Numbered from the stretch's first letter, positions 6,829-16,300 are shown. The stretch: 29,908 bases of DNA from RGIG3009 sp045590855 (GCA_045590855.1 JAZNRV010000033.1:1-29908), one strand, 5' to 3'. Numbers and translations: made by a program. The notes: generated from the sequence alone by a model not told the origin.

Positions 6829-7971
6829 TTATACCACCTCGGTGTAACTGCCCAAGTACCGAAAATCTTCGCACTCGGTTTGCAGTTGCGAAATGAGGCT
6901 GAAAAAGTTTTCGGAATACACGGGAACATCGATATCGAAATAGAACATGAATTCAAAATCTTTACCCGCTATGGGGCGGCTTTCTAACTTGTTTAGGTTA
7001 ATACCCAGCGAATAGAATTTTGACATGACGTGGTACAGTGAGCCCGGTTTGTGCGGGACAACCATCATAAGGCTGGTGCGGTGAGCACCGGGATAGATTT
7101 CGGGTTGTTTGGAAATGCAGATAAACCGCGTGTAGTTATTATCTTCGTTAGCAATGGCGGTTTGCACGACTTTGAGCCCATACAATGCCGCACACGCGCC
7201 CGATGAAATGGCGGCAACGTCGTTGCGGTCACTTTGGGCAACCGCTTTGGCTGCCATGGCGGTGTTTTCGCATACGTGGATTTTGACGTTCGGCAACGTT
7301 TGCAAAAATTCGCTGCATTGTTGCAACGCTTGTTCGTGAGAATAGATATCGTGGATATCTTCCATGCGTGTTCCCGCTTTGGCAAGCAAAACGTGCGATA
7401 CGTGAACACGCGTACTGCGCACAATGTGAAAGCGGTATTTGAGCATTAAATCGTAAATTTGGTTGACCGAGCCGGCGGTGCTGTTTTCGAGCGGTAAAAT
7501 GCCGTAGCGGCACAGCCCCTTATCTACCGCGTGGAACACACCGTCAAAGGTATTGAGGAACATAATGCTGGGTGCGGTAAACAGTTTTTCGCACGCTTGT
7601 TGGGAATACGCACCCTCCACACCCTGACACGCAACAATAGCGCGTTCGGGGAACAGCGGGGCGGTTTGGGCAATGGCGGTTTTGATTTGCTCGGTCAAGT
7701 CACCGGGGGTGCCCAGCAAACGGTTTTGGTGCGAACGGCTCAAACCCAGAATGGTATGGTACAAAAGCCGCGTTTGCGATTCGTACTCCTCCCCTGCCAA
7801 GTCGGATACGCGTTCGAGCAGTTGCCGTTCCCGCGAGGGGTCGGTGACGGGTTTGCCGCTTTGCTGTTTGTACGCGGCAACTTTGCCCGAAACTGCCATG
7901 CGTTTTTTGAACAGTTCCACTAATTCTTTATCAATACTATCAATTTCTTCACGATATTGTTCAATACTCAT
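6829..7971 (-). CDS. pheA: Bifunctional chorismate mutase / prephenate dehydratase (P-protein)
   Basis: This 380-residue protein converts chorismate to prephenate and then to phenylpyruvate. Residues 1 to about 88 are an all-helical AroQ-type chorismate mutase (REEIDSIDKELVELFKKRM, then KPVTDPSRE). The prephenate dehydratase domain follows with GVEGAYSQQA, LPLENSTAGSV and the TRF motif (NNYTRFICI). The C-terminal ACT domain has KPGSLYHVMSKF and ESRP, the Phe-binding signatures, so feedback inhibition by phenylalanine is likely. Its ATG overlaps the aroC stop (ATGA). Length and domain order match the usual bacterial P-protein. Confidence 0.96.
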   Translation of the reverse strand: MSIEQYREEIDSIDKELVELFKKRMAVSGKVAAYKQQSGKPVTDPSRERQLLERVSDLAGEEYESQTRLLYHTILGLSRSHQNRLLGTPGDLTEQIKTAIAQTAPLFPERAIVACQGVEGAYSQQACEKLFTAPSIMFLNTFDGVFHAVDKGLCRYGILPLENSTAGSVNQIYDLMLKYRFHIVRSTRVHVSHVLLAKAGTRMEDIHDIYSHEQALQQCSEFLQTLPNVKIHVCENTAMAAKAVAQSDRNDVAAISSGACAALYGLKVVQTAIANEDNNYTRFICISKQPEIYPGAHRTSLMMVVPHKPGSLYHVMSKFYSLGINLNKLESRPIAGKDFEFMFYFDIDVPVYSENFFSLISQLQTECEDFRYLGSYTEVV

Positions 7972-9047
7972 TGGTTGACACTCCCTATTATACTATCCAT
8001 AATGGCAATTGCCAGTGCGGATTCCACGCACGGTACGGCACGCGGGACAATGCACGGGTCGTGACGACCGTTTATTATCAGCTTTTGCGGCTGCATCGTT
8101 TGCAGATTGACACTTTGTTGTTCTTTGGCAATCGACGGCGTGGGTTTGATGGCAACACGGCAAACAAGCGGCATACCCGTGCTCAGTCCGCCCAAAATAC
8201 CGCCGTGACGGTTGGTGATGGTTTTGATGGTGCCGTTTTCGACACAGTAAGCATCGTTATTTTGCGAGCCTGTCAACGTGGCAGCTTCAAAACCGTTGCC
8301 GAACTCAACACCTTTGACCGCGGGAATACCGAAAATCAAGGACGAAATGCGGTTTTCCAACCCATCAAACGGCGGATTACCGATGCCGACAGGCAATCCC
8401 ACTGCCGCGACTTCAATCACCCCGCCGACCGAATCACCGTCGGCGCGCGCGGCGGCAATGCATTCTTGCATTGCCTGTTTGGCGGTTTCGGAAAAAACGG
8501 GAAAGGCATCGGTCAAAAACTGTTCTTTGCCCACGTTCACCGCATCAAACGGCGTGTCGGCAATACCGCCGATGGCGGCAATGTGTGCGCCGATATGAAT
8601 GTTTTTGGTTTGCAGATATTGCAAGCAAAGCGCACCCGCAATGCAAAGCGGTGCCGTGAGTCTGCCCGAAAAATGACCGCCGCCGCGTACATCCCCAAAA
8701 CCACCGTGACGCACATGCGCGGGGTAATCGGCGTGTGAGGGACGCGGACACTGTGCAATGTTTTGGTAATCTGCCGAGCGGGTATCGGTGTTGCGAATGA
8801 TGGCACAAATCGGCGCACCGCAGGTGACACCGTCTACCAAACCACTGACAAATTCAGGTTTGTCCGCCTCTTTGCGGGCGGTGGCAAATGCCGCATTACC
8901 GGGAGCGCGACGCGCCAAATGTGCGTTCAAGGCCTCGAAATCCACGCGAAAACCCGCGGGGAAGCCGTCGATGACCACACCGATTGCCTCGGAATGGGAT
9001 TGACCAAACAAGGTGATTTTTAAGTGGTTGCCCCAGATTGAGGACAT
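7968..9047 (-). CDS. aroC: Chorismate synthase
   Basis: This 359-residue FMN-dependent enzyme makes chorismate from EPSP. It starts with the family signature SSIWGNHLKITLFGQSHSEA, including the conserved His; the usual Gly after SH is Ser here. RRAPG, RPSHADY, GGGHFSGR and the C-terminal RHDPCIVPRAVPCVESA are all present. The ATG lies 28 nt inside the 3' end of aroA, with AAAGGGATGAG upstream, and this start is fixed by the family N-terminus. The stop overlaps the pheA start as ATGA. Confidence 0.96.
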   Translation of the reverse strand: MSSIWGNHLKITLFGQSHSEAIGVVIDGFPAGFRVDFEALNAHLARRAPGNAAFATARKEADKPEFVSGLVDGVTCGAPICAIIRNTDTRSADYQNIAQCPRPSHADYPAHVRHGGFGDVRGGGHFSGRLTAPLCIAGALCLQYLQTKNIHIGAHIAAIGGIADTPFDAVNVGKEQFLTDAFPVFSETAKQAMQECIAAARADGDSVGGVIEVAAVGLPVGIGNPPFDGLENRISSLIFGIPAVKGVEFGNGFEAATLTGSQNNDAYCVENGTIKTITNRHGGILGGLSTGMPLVCRVAIKPTPSIAKEQQSVNLQTMQPQKLIINGRHDPCIVPRAVPCVESALAIAIMDSIIGSVNQ

Positions 9048-10288
9048 ACGCTCATCCCTTTCTGTTCGAAGTGTTTGAAAAAATCGGGGTACGATTTGTC
9101 GGCGGCGTTTGCGCCGAGAATCGTAACTTGCGTTTCACAAATCAACGAGGCGACTGCCGCCGCCATCGCAATGCGATGGTCATTGCACGCATCCACCGTG
9201 CCGCCGCGCAAATGCCCTGTACCATCAATGGTGAGTGAGTCGCTTGTGACGGTGGCATTGCCGCCCAAAGCGGTAATCATGTGGTACACACTTTGCAGGC
9301 GGTCACTTTCTTTATACGCCAAGCGGCGGGCGTTGAATATTTCCGTTTTGCCGTGAAGAGAAGCGGCAAGCACGGCTGCTATCGGTACCATATCGGGGAT
9401 ATCGGCGGCATCGATGCACAGCGGCTTGTTGCCGTTGCCGTCAATGGTGATGGCACCGTCTTTTTGACACACGGTGTAGCCCGCTTGTTGCAACAAGGTA
9501 AGAATATGGCGGTCACCTTGCGCGGAATCGTTTTTCAGTCCCGTGACAGTCAAATCCGTACTGTGCGAGATGGCCGCACCGACCAACCAAAAGGCTGAGT
9601 TGGACCAATCCCCCTCCGCCGTGACGGTACCGGGTGAGGTGTAAGAGCCTTGCACCAGAAAGATGTTTTCCTTTTCTTCCACCGTTACACCAAAACACCG
9701 AAGTGCTTGCACTGTTAATTGAACATACGGTGCAGATTCCATTTTGCCTGTTACCACAATGCGTACTTGTCTTCTAAGCAGGGGTGCTGCCATCAGCAAA
9801 CCGCTGATAAACTGGGAACTGACACCGCCGTCGATGGTAAAGGTGTCCCCTTGCAACGTACCCGATACGGTAAGAGGAAACTCACCTGCTTTTGACAAGT
9901 GAGAACCGTTATCTGCCAGCAATTCATACAGCGGTGACAAAGGGCGGCTCCCCAGTCTGCCGCGACCGACAAACTCCCCACCGCCCGTGGCGGCAATCAC
10001 AGGTAGTAAAAACCGCAAGGTCGAGCCGCTTTCCCCGCAATCGAGGAGTGGCATTTCTGTACGTTTTGGGTGTGGGGTGACGAGTAAGCGGTTGTTTTCT
10101 AACGTAATATCTGCCGTGTGTTGTAAGCAGCGAATCGTCGCTTCAATATCTTGTGACGTGGTGACATTTTCAATCACTGTGGGGGCATTGCTGTACGCGG
10201 CGCAAATGAGCAGACGATGCACCGCCGATTTGGAGGCAATGGCATTCACTGTTCCCGCAAGGGTTTTTCCGCTGACGACAACGTTCAT
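9020..10288 (-). CDS. aroA: EPSP synthase (3-phosphoshikimate 1-carboxyvinyltransferase)
   Basis: This protein of about 422 residues joins shikimate-3-phosphate and PEP. Visible signatures are the N-terminal AIASKSAVHRLLICA, GESGSTLRFLLP, the Arg/Lys-rich YKESDRLQS and DHRIAMAAAVA. I chose the ATG at 10288 (MNVVVSGK), which overlaps the aroB stop as ATGA and has AAAGGGG upstream; an in-frame upstream start at 10321 would lie deep in aroB. The two-domain length is normal. Confidence 0.95.
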   Translation of the reverse strand: MNVVVSGKTLAGTVNAIASKSAVHRLLICAAYSNAPTVIENVTTSQDIEATIRCLQHTADITLENNRLLVTPHPKRTEMPLLDCGESGSTLRFLLPVIAATGGGEFVGRGRLGSRPLSPLYELLADNGSHLSKAGEFPLTVSGTLQGDTFTIDGGVSSQFISGLLMAAPLLRRQVRIVVTGKMESAPYVQLTVQALRCFGVTVEEKENIFLVQGSYTSPGTVTAEGDWSNSAFWLVGAAISHSTDLTVTGLKNDSAQGDRHILTLLQQAGYTVCQKDGAITIDGNGNKPLCIDAADIPDMVPIAAVLAASLHGKTEIFNARRLAYKESDRLQSVYHMITALGGNATVTSDSLTIDGTGHLRGGTVDACNDHRIAMAAAVASLICETQVTILGANAADKSYPDFFKHFEQKGMSVCPQSGATT

Positions 10289-11328
10289 AGCGCACAACCC
10301 CTTTGAATACACGCTTGCCATTCCGACAACGACAAAGCGTTGAGAGTACCTTGCCCCAGTTTTGGAACGGTGACGACCACTATGCCGTCGCTCACGCGTT
10401 TTTTGTCTGAAAGCGAGGCTTCAAACAATTCGTCGGGTGTAAACGCGCAACGTGTGGGCAAGCCGTTTTGGGTGAGCAATGTTTCCAAACGGTTGGCAAG
10501 TGCAGCTTCTGCCACCGCGCGCGTGATGGTTGACATACCGATGGCAATCGCACTGCCGTGCGAAATTTCAAAATCGCTGCATTTTTCCACCGCGTGACCC
10601 ACCGTATGCCCAAAATTGAGCAATCCGCGCACACCGCTATCGCGTTCGTCTTGTTGCACGATATCGCGTTTGATGGTCACGCAACGCGCGATAATCTCGC
10701 TATTGTCAAGCGTTTCTTTTTCCAGTTGTTCAAACAAGTCGGCATCGCTCAGCATGCCGTATTTGATGACTTCTGCCATGCCGTCGGCATACACAGACGG
10801 TGACAAAGTGCTGAGCGTTGTGGGGTCGCACAGTACGAGCCACGGTTGATAAAACGCGCCAAGCAAATTTTTGCCTTGCGGTAAATTGACCGCGGTTTTT
10901 CCGCCGACAGAGGAGTCTACGCACGCCAGCAAGGTGGTGGGGATTTGCACAAAACCAATACCGCGCAAGTACGAGGCGGCGCAAAAACCACCCAAATCAC
11001 CCACCACACCGCCGCCCAAGGCGACCAGCGCATCGCTGCGGGTAAAACCGTTTTCTGCTAAAAAGGCAATGATTTTTAGGTAGTTATCCACACTTTTGGA
11101 GGATTCGCCTGCGGATATGCGGTAGGTAAGCACCGAAAAACCTGCACTTTCCAGTGCTTTGCACACCGTTTGTTCGTACAAAGCGGCAACCGTTTCATCC
11201 GTGAGCAACAACAGTTTGTTGCCGCGAATCACCGCGGCGCATTCTTCCCCCGCGCGGGCGAGCAATCCGTCTTGTATGAGTACCGCATAGTGGCGGGAGA
11301 CAGAAATATCAATGCGTTGCATGCTCAC
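10285..11328 (-). CDS. aroB: 3-dehydroquinate synthase
   Basis: This NAD- and metal-dependent enzyme closes DAHP to 3-dehydroquinate. The NAD-binding GGGVVGDLGGFCAASYLRG, the substrate loop VDSSVGGKTAVN, and the metal ligands in DGMAEVIKYG, NFGHTVGHAVE and ISHGSAIAIGM are all present. The start is uncertain: GTG at 11328 has AAAGGA at a good 6-nt spacing, while ATG at 11322 is 12 nt from it. Both lie inside the tyrA 3' end, giving a 14-20 nt overlap. Length is about 347 residues, normal for the family. Confidence 0.94.
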   Translation of the reverse strand: MSMQRIDISVSRHYAVLIQDGLLARAGEECAAVIRGNKLLLLTDETVAALYEQTVCKALESAGFSVLTYRISAGESSKSVDNYLKIIAFLAENGFTRSDALVALGGGVVGDLGGFCAASYLRGIGFVQIPTTLLACVDSSVGGKTAVNLPQGKNLLGAFYQPWLVLCDPTTLSTLSPSVYADGMAEVIKYGMLSDADLFEQLEKETLDNSEIIARCVTIKRDIVQQDERDSGVRGLLNFGHTVGHAVEKCSDFEISHGSAIAIGMSTITRAVAEAALANRLETLLTQNGLPTRCAFTPDELFEASLSDKKRVSDGIVVVTVPKLGQGTLNALSLSEWQACIQRGCAL

Positions 11329-12157
11329 AGTCAATCCTTTCTTTTCGCTCGCTGCCATCGCGCAACAAGGCTTTGAGTTCTTCCTCGTCATTGTTGGCGA
11401 GTGCGGTGCGGTATTCGCTGAGTGTTTCTATTAACGTATCTATTTCGTATAACAAGTTATCGCGGTTAGCCAAAAACAATTCCGACCACATGCTGTCGTT
11501 GAGCCGCGCGACACGCGTTAAATCCTGATAACTGCCCGCCGAAAATCCGCGGTGTACCGCGGCGGTAGGACTTTTGACGTAGGCATTGGAAACCACGTGC
11601 GCCAGTTGCGAAGTAAACGCAATAATGCGGTCGTGTTCGGCAGGGGTAGTCACCGTAACCGAAGAAAAACCCATGGATTTGACAAACGCGCTCACGCGTT
11701 CGAGCAAGGCGATATCTTCGGTGTTTGGCGGGGTTAAAATCATAGAGGCGTTTTGATACAAATCAGCCGTGGCATATTTGATACCCGAACGGTGAAGTCC
11801 CGCCATGGGATGCCCGCCGATGAACGTAAAGCCATATTGTTTGGAAAGGGCAAAACCCACACCGCACGCTTCGCGTTTGATACCGCCGCAATCGAGTACC
11901 ACCGTTTTTGAGGCAATGTGTGGTGCTGACTTCATAAGATAGTCGTTGTTGGCTTGCGGGTATGCCGCCAGTAACAGATAATCGCAGTTTTTGATGGTAT
12001 CAAGCGTTAAATGGGCATCGGTTATGCCGCTGAGTTTGGCGTATTGTGCGGTGGCGGCATCGGTATCAAAACCGAGTACCGTGTGCGTTGTGTGGGCTTT
12101 GAGGGCTTTTGCGAGCGATGCGCCGATGAGCCCCAACCCTACGATACCGACTATCAT
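11309..12157 (-). CDS. tyrA: Prephenate dehydrogenase
   Basis: This 282-residue NAD(P)-dependent enzyme oxidises prephenate to 4-hydroxyphenylpyruvate for tyrosine. An N-terminal dinucleotide motif GIVGLGLIGASLAKAL and the catalytic-region motif GGHPMAGLHRSGIKYA are clear, followed by the all-alpha dimerisation domain with TSQLAHVVSNA. There is no C-terminal ACT domain and no fused chorismate mutase; PheA carries the mutase, so the two branches share it. The ATG overlaps the aroF stop (ATGA). Confidence 0.94.
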   Translation of the reverse strand: MIVGIVGLGLIGASLAKALKAHTTHTVLGFDTDAATAQYAKLSGITDAHLTLDTIKNCDYLLLAAYPQANNDYLMKSAPHIASKTVVLDCGGIKREACGVGFALSKQYGFTFIGGHPMAGLHRSGIKYATADLYQNASMILTPPNTEDIALLERVSAFVKSMGFSSVTVTTPAEHDRIIAFTSQLAHVVSNAYVKSPTAAVHRGFSAGSYQDLTRVARLNDSMWSELFLANRDNLLYEIDTLIETLSEYRTALANNDEEELKALLRDGSERKERIDCEHATH

Positions 12158-13158
12158 GCGCGTATCGCCTCCTGCACACGGGATACCGCCTTGGCAACGT
12201 CGTCAAATTGTTCGGGAGTCAGCGACTGCGCACCATCGCACAACGCGCGGCCCGGGTCGTTATGCACTTCAATCATCAAGCCATCGGTGCCGGCGGCAAC
12301 CGCCGCCATGGACATAGGTTTGACCAAACGGCTGAGCCCACCAGCATGGCTGGGGTCAACAATAACCGGCAAGTGTGAGAGTTCTTTGAGCATGGGAACC
12401 GCCGACAAGTCCAGCGTGTTGCGGGTGTACGTTTCGAACGTGCGGATGCCGCGTTCGCACAAAATAATTTGTTCATTGCCGCCCGCCATAATATATTCCG
12501 CACTCATGAGCCATTCTTTCATGGTACTGGCAAGACCGCGTTTGAGCAATATCGGTTTGTTGATTTTGCCGAGTTCTTTGAGCAGTTCAAAGTTTTGCAT
12601 GTTGCGCGCGCCGACTTGGATTAAGTCCACATCTTCAAACAAAGGCAGGTGCGAAGCACTCATGATTTCGGTCACAATCGGCATACCCGTTTCCGCCTTG
12701 GCAAGTTTGAGGAGTTCCAAACCCTCGGCTTTGAGACCTTGGAAATCGTAGGGCGAGGTGCGCGGTTTGAATGCGCCGCCACGAAGCAACGAAGCACCCG
12801 ATGCTTTGACACGGCGCGCGACTTCCACGATTTGCTCGCGCGATTCCACCGAACACGGACCCGCAATAATCGCAAAATGGCCGCCGCCGATTTTGACACC
12901 GCTGACATCCACCACCGTGTCTTTGGGATGGAATTTGCGGTTGGCGTTTTTGAACGGTTCGCTGATGCGGGTAACGCGTTCCACAATCTCTAAATTTTGC
13001 AACAATTCCATATCCACGTGGGTGGTATCCCCCACCAAACCCAATACAATGTGGTTTTCACCGCGGGAGATATGAACGGTAACGTTTTGTGTTTGCAACC
13101 ATTCGATTAAATTTTGGAGTTGTTCTTCCTCCACGTTTTGTTTGACAACGGCAATCAT
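12154..13158 (-). CDS. aroF: DAHP synthase (class I, N-terminal regulatory domain type)
   Basis: This protein of about 334 residues condenses PEP and erythrose-4-phosphate, the first step of the shikimate pathway. Residues 1 to about 70 form the ferredoxin-like, ACT-type regulatory domain found in Thermotoga and Bacillus enzymes (MIAVVKQNVEEEQLQN, HIVLGLVGDTT). Known relatives with it are inhibited by Tyr and/or Phe. The barrel follows with IIAGPCSVES, RGGAFKPRTSPYDFQGL, LLKRGLASTMKEW and VDPSHAGG. Three ATG codons are near; the one at 13158 has GGAG 8 nt upstream and matches family N-termini, while the one at 13164 is too close to the RBS. It is the first structural gene after the attenuator. 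Confidence 0.95.
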   Translation of the reverse strand: MIAVVKQNVEEEQLQNLIEWLQTQNVTVHISRGENHIVLGLVGDTTHVDMELLQNLEIVERVTRISEPFKNANRKFHPKDTVVDVSGVKIGGGHFAIIAGPCSVESREQIVEVARRVKASGASLLRGGAFKPRTSPYDFQGLKAEGLELLKLAKAETGMPIVTEIMSASHLPLFEDVDLIQVGARNMQNFELLKELGKINKPILLKRGLASTMKEWLMSAEYIMAGGNEQIILCERGIRTFETYTRNTLDLSAVPMLKELSHLPVIVDPSHAGGLSRLVKPMSMAAVAAGTDGLMIEVHNDPGRALCDGAQSLTPEQFDDVAKAVSRVQEAIRA

Positions 13159-13180
13159 AATCATTTCTCCTTTACACAAT

Positions 13181-13215
13181 AAAAAACGACCCGCAGCTTT
13201 TTACTGCGAGTCGTT
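13181..13215 (-). terminator. Attenuator terminator in the aroF leader
   Basis: A 12-bp stem (13204-13215 with 13185-13196, AACGACTCGCAG/CTGCGGGTCGTT, one T-G pair) is followed by six T on the minus strand. It ends 22 nt before the aroF start, downstream of the leader peptide gene, the place expected for an attenuator. Confidence 0.9.
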
Positions 13216-13267
13216 AAAGACTTATGTTAAAAGACCTCTTTGTCCTTTAATCATTGGCAGCAAAAAG
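13197..13267 (-). promoter_or_regulatory. Antiterminator of the aromatic operon attenuator
   Basis: CTTTTTGCTGC at 13257-13267, inside leader codons 25-28, can pair over 11 bp (one G-U) with GCAGTAAAAAG at 13197-13207. The second strand is the loop-side part of the terminator 5' arm plus its loop; pairing can be extended past a one-base bulge into the 3' arm. The two folds exclude each other. A separate 9-bp hairpin (13242-13250 with 13227-13235) follows the leader stop codon directly and may be a pause element. Confidence 0.75.
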
Positions 13268-13340
13268 CGCTTCTACTTTTGTTAAAAAAGTAAAAGTAAA
13301 AGTAATACACGTATTGAGCTGCACAAATAATCGTTTTCAT
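13251..13340 (-). CDS. Tyr/Phe-rich leader peptide of the aromatic amino acid operon
   Basis: A 29-codon ORF starts with ATG at 13340 and ends with TGA at 13251. AAGGTG lies 6 nt before the start. Residues 9-19 read QYVYYFYFYFF: nine of the ten residues 10-19 are Tyr or Phe, and a sixth-codon Cys and another Phe (26) complete it. The downstream genes make exactly Tyr and Phe, so the peptide works as a sensor: ribosomes stall on these codons when charged tRNA-Tyr or tRNA-Phe is scarce. The peptide itself needs no function. It is too short for usual gene finders. Enteric pheL-type leaders are the functional analogue; sequence homology is not claimed. Confidence 0.9.
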   Translation of the reverse strand: MKTIICAAQYVYYFYFYFFNKSRSAFCCQ

Positions 13341-13359
13341 AAATAACACCTTGTCAGTT

Positions 13360-13388
13360 ATCGTAGCACACAATTTTTGGTTTGTCAA
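13360..13388 (-). promoter_or_regulatory. Promoter of the aromatic operon
   Basis: Minus strand -35 TTGACA (13383-13388), 17-nt spacer, -10 TACGAT (13360-13365); the leader ATG follows 19 nt after the -10. The -35 begins only 8 nt after the stop codon of the upstream cinA fusion, and no terminator lies between, so upstream transcripts could also enter the attenuator. Confidence 0.88.
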
Positions 13389-13395
13389 ATATTTT

Positions 13396-16300
13396 TTACC
13401 ATTTCGGCAAAACAACTTGATGGTCGCTTTTGTCGGTAACCGAGTAGTAATGCCGCAAGATTTGAACGTAGGTCCAGCCCTCTTCGTTGGCGTAACCCAC
13501 CGCGCCCATTTGGCTTAACCCCACACCGTGACCGTAGCCTTGCGTGGTAATGGTGACGGTTTGTGTGGCGGCATCGTACGACGTGCGGAACGCGTGGGAA
13601 CGAAGTCCCAAAATAGTGCGCATTTGGTGACCTGTGATTACTTTTTTGTTGCCGTTTGCATCCAAATAATAAAAGTTCGTGTGGTAAACCGCGTTCCACG
13701 CATCGCCCTCGCCGGCACTGCCGTCGCCGTCGTAAGAGAGTGCACGAAGCGGTAGCACAGCATTGTCGGTGGTGAACTGTTCTTCGGGCATGGTGGCATT
13801 GGGATTTTGGGCTTTTACCCAGGCGCGCACCTTTTCGTACAACGCATCGCGCGTGAGCGTGACGGTGTTGACAAAGTTGCCGGGGCCACGGTATTTGGCG
13901 TAGGTCAGGGCATCGTCGTATTTGCTGACAACGCTTTGCACGTACGGCAAATTCGCCGTCCACACGCGGTGGCACGAAGAGGTGTACCCGCCCGATGCCG
14001 CGGAATACGGCGTGTAGCAAAACATTTGCGAAAGGCTACCCTTGCTCAAATCCAACAATTTGACACCGACAACTTCGCCGACGGCATCGTAAATCTTTTT
14101 ATCCGTTTTGTTGGACAGATTAAGCGTTTTGAACGTATAGGGGTATACACCGCCACCCGCACAATACCGTAAGATATACGTGTACGAAGCCACGGCTTGG
14201 GCTTTTTGTGCTTCGGTGGAATTGACCATGGCACTGGCAGAACCGAGTTCCACTTTGACGATATGTGTGAGCAGGCGTTGCAGTTGTTCCTTGGTTTTCG
14301 GACGGATAATACCGTTTTCGTCGGTGCAATCGGCCAAAACCTCATCCTTTATGCCTGTGTTTTTGACAGCTACCAGCGACAAAAAGTCTTGTTCGGCAAT
14401 TGTACCCGCCACTGTACCTTGTTCCGCACCGGCAGGGGGTGGCGTGACAGGTGTTGCCGTTGTGGTAGTTGTGGGAACCGTGGTCACCTGCGTTGTTGTT
14501 TCGGTCGTTGTGGTAGTCGGTTTTTTTGTGGTGGTTGTCGTGGTGGTTGTCGTAGTAACCGTTGGCTTAGACGAAGTGGTCGTTTCCGCCGTGGTCGTAG
14601 TGGTCGTTGATTCGGTCGTGGCAGTCGTTGTTTCGGTTGTTGTGGTCATTGCTTCGCCCGTGGTGGTCGTCGATTCGGTCGTGGTGGCATCTTGTTGTGC
14701 CAACCACCCTTTGGGCATGTGTACGCTGCGATTCACCCGTGCTTTGGAAAGGTCGTTTTCGCGCGATTCACCGGTACGAACTTTGCGCGCCGCCACAACC
14801 ACACGCGCACCTTCGTATCCATAGTCAATCGTGGTGGTAAGCAACAATAAGCGGTCACCTTCCATCACGTCAACCGGTGTATCGAACAACGAACGCATCC
14901 GAATTTGCGTGATGTGGTACAGAAAATCTTCTTCGTCTTCAAACGTGGCGTTATCGTAATCGAATTCTTCTTTATCGGTATCGTCCACCAACATGACCGC
15001 AAAAATCTTGTAGTGGTTTTCTTGGTAAAGGGTGCTCATGTTTAACGTGGCGTGTTCGCGCAGAAAGTTCATTTGTGTATAGTTTTCGAGCGCGGAGAAC
15101 ATTTGCCCGTCACCCAAATTGTTGCCAAACACCGTGACGGTTTGCGGGGTAAGACCCGCTTCGAAACGCACACCGCCGGCAACATACGGTACCCCGTAAG
15201 AGGAGGATTTGCCGTAAAAATCGTGCGATTGGTAATAGTCAAAGGACGGTTCTTCCATGACGGGATAGTTAATGCGCGTACCCGCCACGGTAAGCCAACC
15301 GCGAATGTCGTCGTTGCCTTGGTACAACGACATAAACTGCGTTAAAATTCCCGCAGGATAGTCGACCGACGGGTTTTCTGTCGGTTGACTGTCAGTATAA
15401 ATTGCCAACAGTTCGTTAAACCGTTGCTCGTTACGGTACGGGACGTAAAGTTGCGTGTATGCAAAAAACACGGCGGCAATCAACAGTACCAATATTGCAG
15501 ACAGCCATTGCCAAAACCGAGCGCGGCGTTTGGCTTTGGAAACTGTGGGAACGACCGTGCGTTCGACCGGCGGTAGTTGTTCCCACAACTGACCACCCGC
15601 CATAACACCGGGTAACGCTTCCAAATAACGGCGCGTCATATCCAGTGCGTACGACGTCGCAATGTGACGGATATGCTCACGGTCTTCATCGTTATGACCT
15701 GCCAAAATCTTTTTAACCCATACCCGCTTTTCGTCCGCCAAGGCAACGTACACGGTACCGACGGCTTTGCCTTCGCTGGTTTCGGGACCCGCCACACCGG
15801 TAATGCCGATGCCGATATCGGCTTTTCCCACCAAGCGAGCACCGTTGGCCATGGCTCCCGCCGTTTCGGGGGAAACGGCACCTTTTTCTTCCAAAATGAT
15901 TTCGTCAACGCCAAGTACTTGGTGCTTGATTTCTTTGGAATAGGCGGCAACACCGCATTCGAACACGCGTGAAGCACCCGAAACCTCGGTCAGTTTTCCC
16001 GAAAGAATGCCCGCGGTACACGATTCGGCGGTGGCGATTTTCATGTTGTTTTCCGAAAGCAACGTAACGACACGTTTGGAAAGATTGCCCGCGTCTACAC
16101 CGTACACGGCATTGCCCAAACGGTCACAAATTTCGGCGATAATCGGTTCGCACATGGCATCCGCCTCATCTTTGGTAGCGGCTTTGGCGGTGACACGAAC
16201 AATCACTTCGCCTTCTTTGGCATAGGGCGCTACCGTGGGGTTGCTGTTCGCCATCAAATCTTGCAAACGTTCCCCAATGGCGGATTCGGCAATGCCGAAC

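Noticed and set aside
13181..13340. T-box riboswitch upstream of aroF
   Set aside because: The conserved T-box sequence pairing to the tRNA acceptor end and a specifier loop are not found; a leader peptide with a matching antiterminator explains the region.
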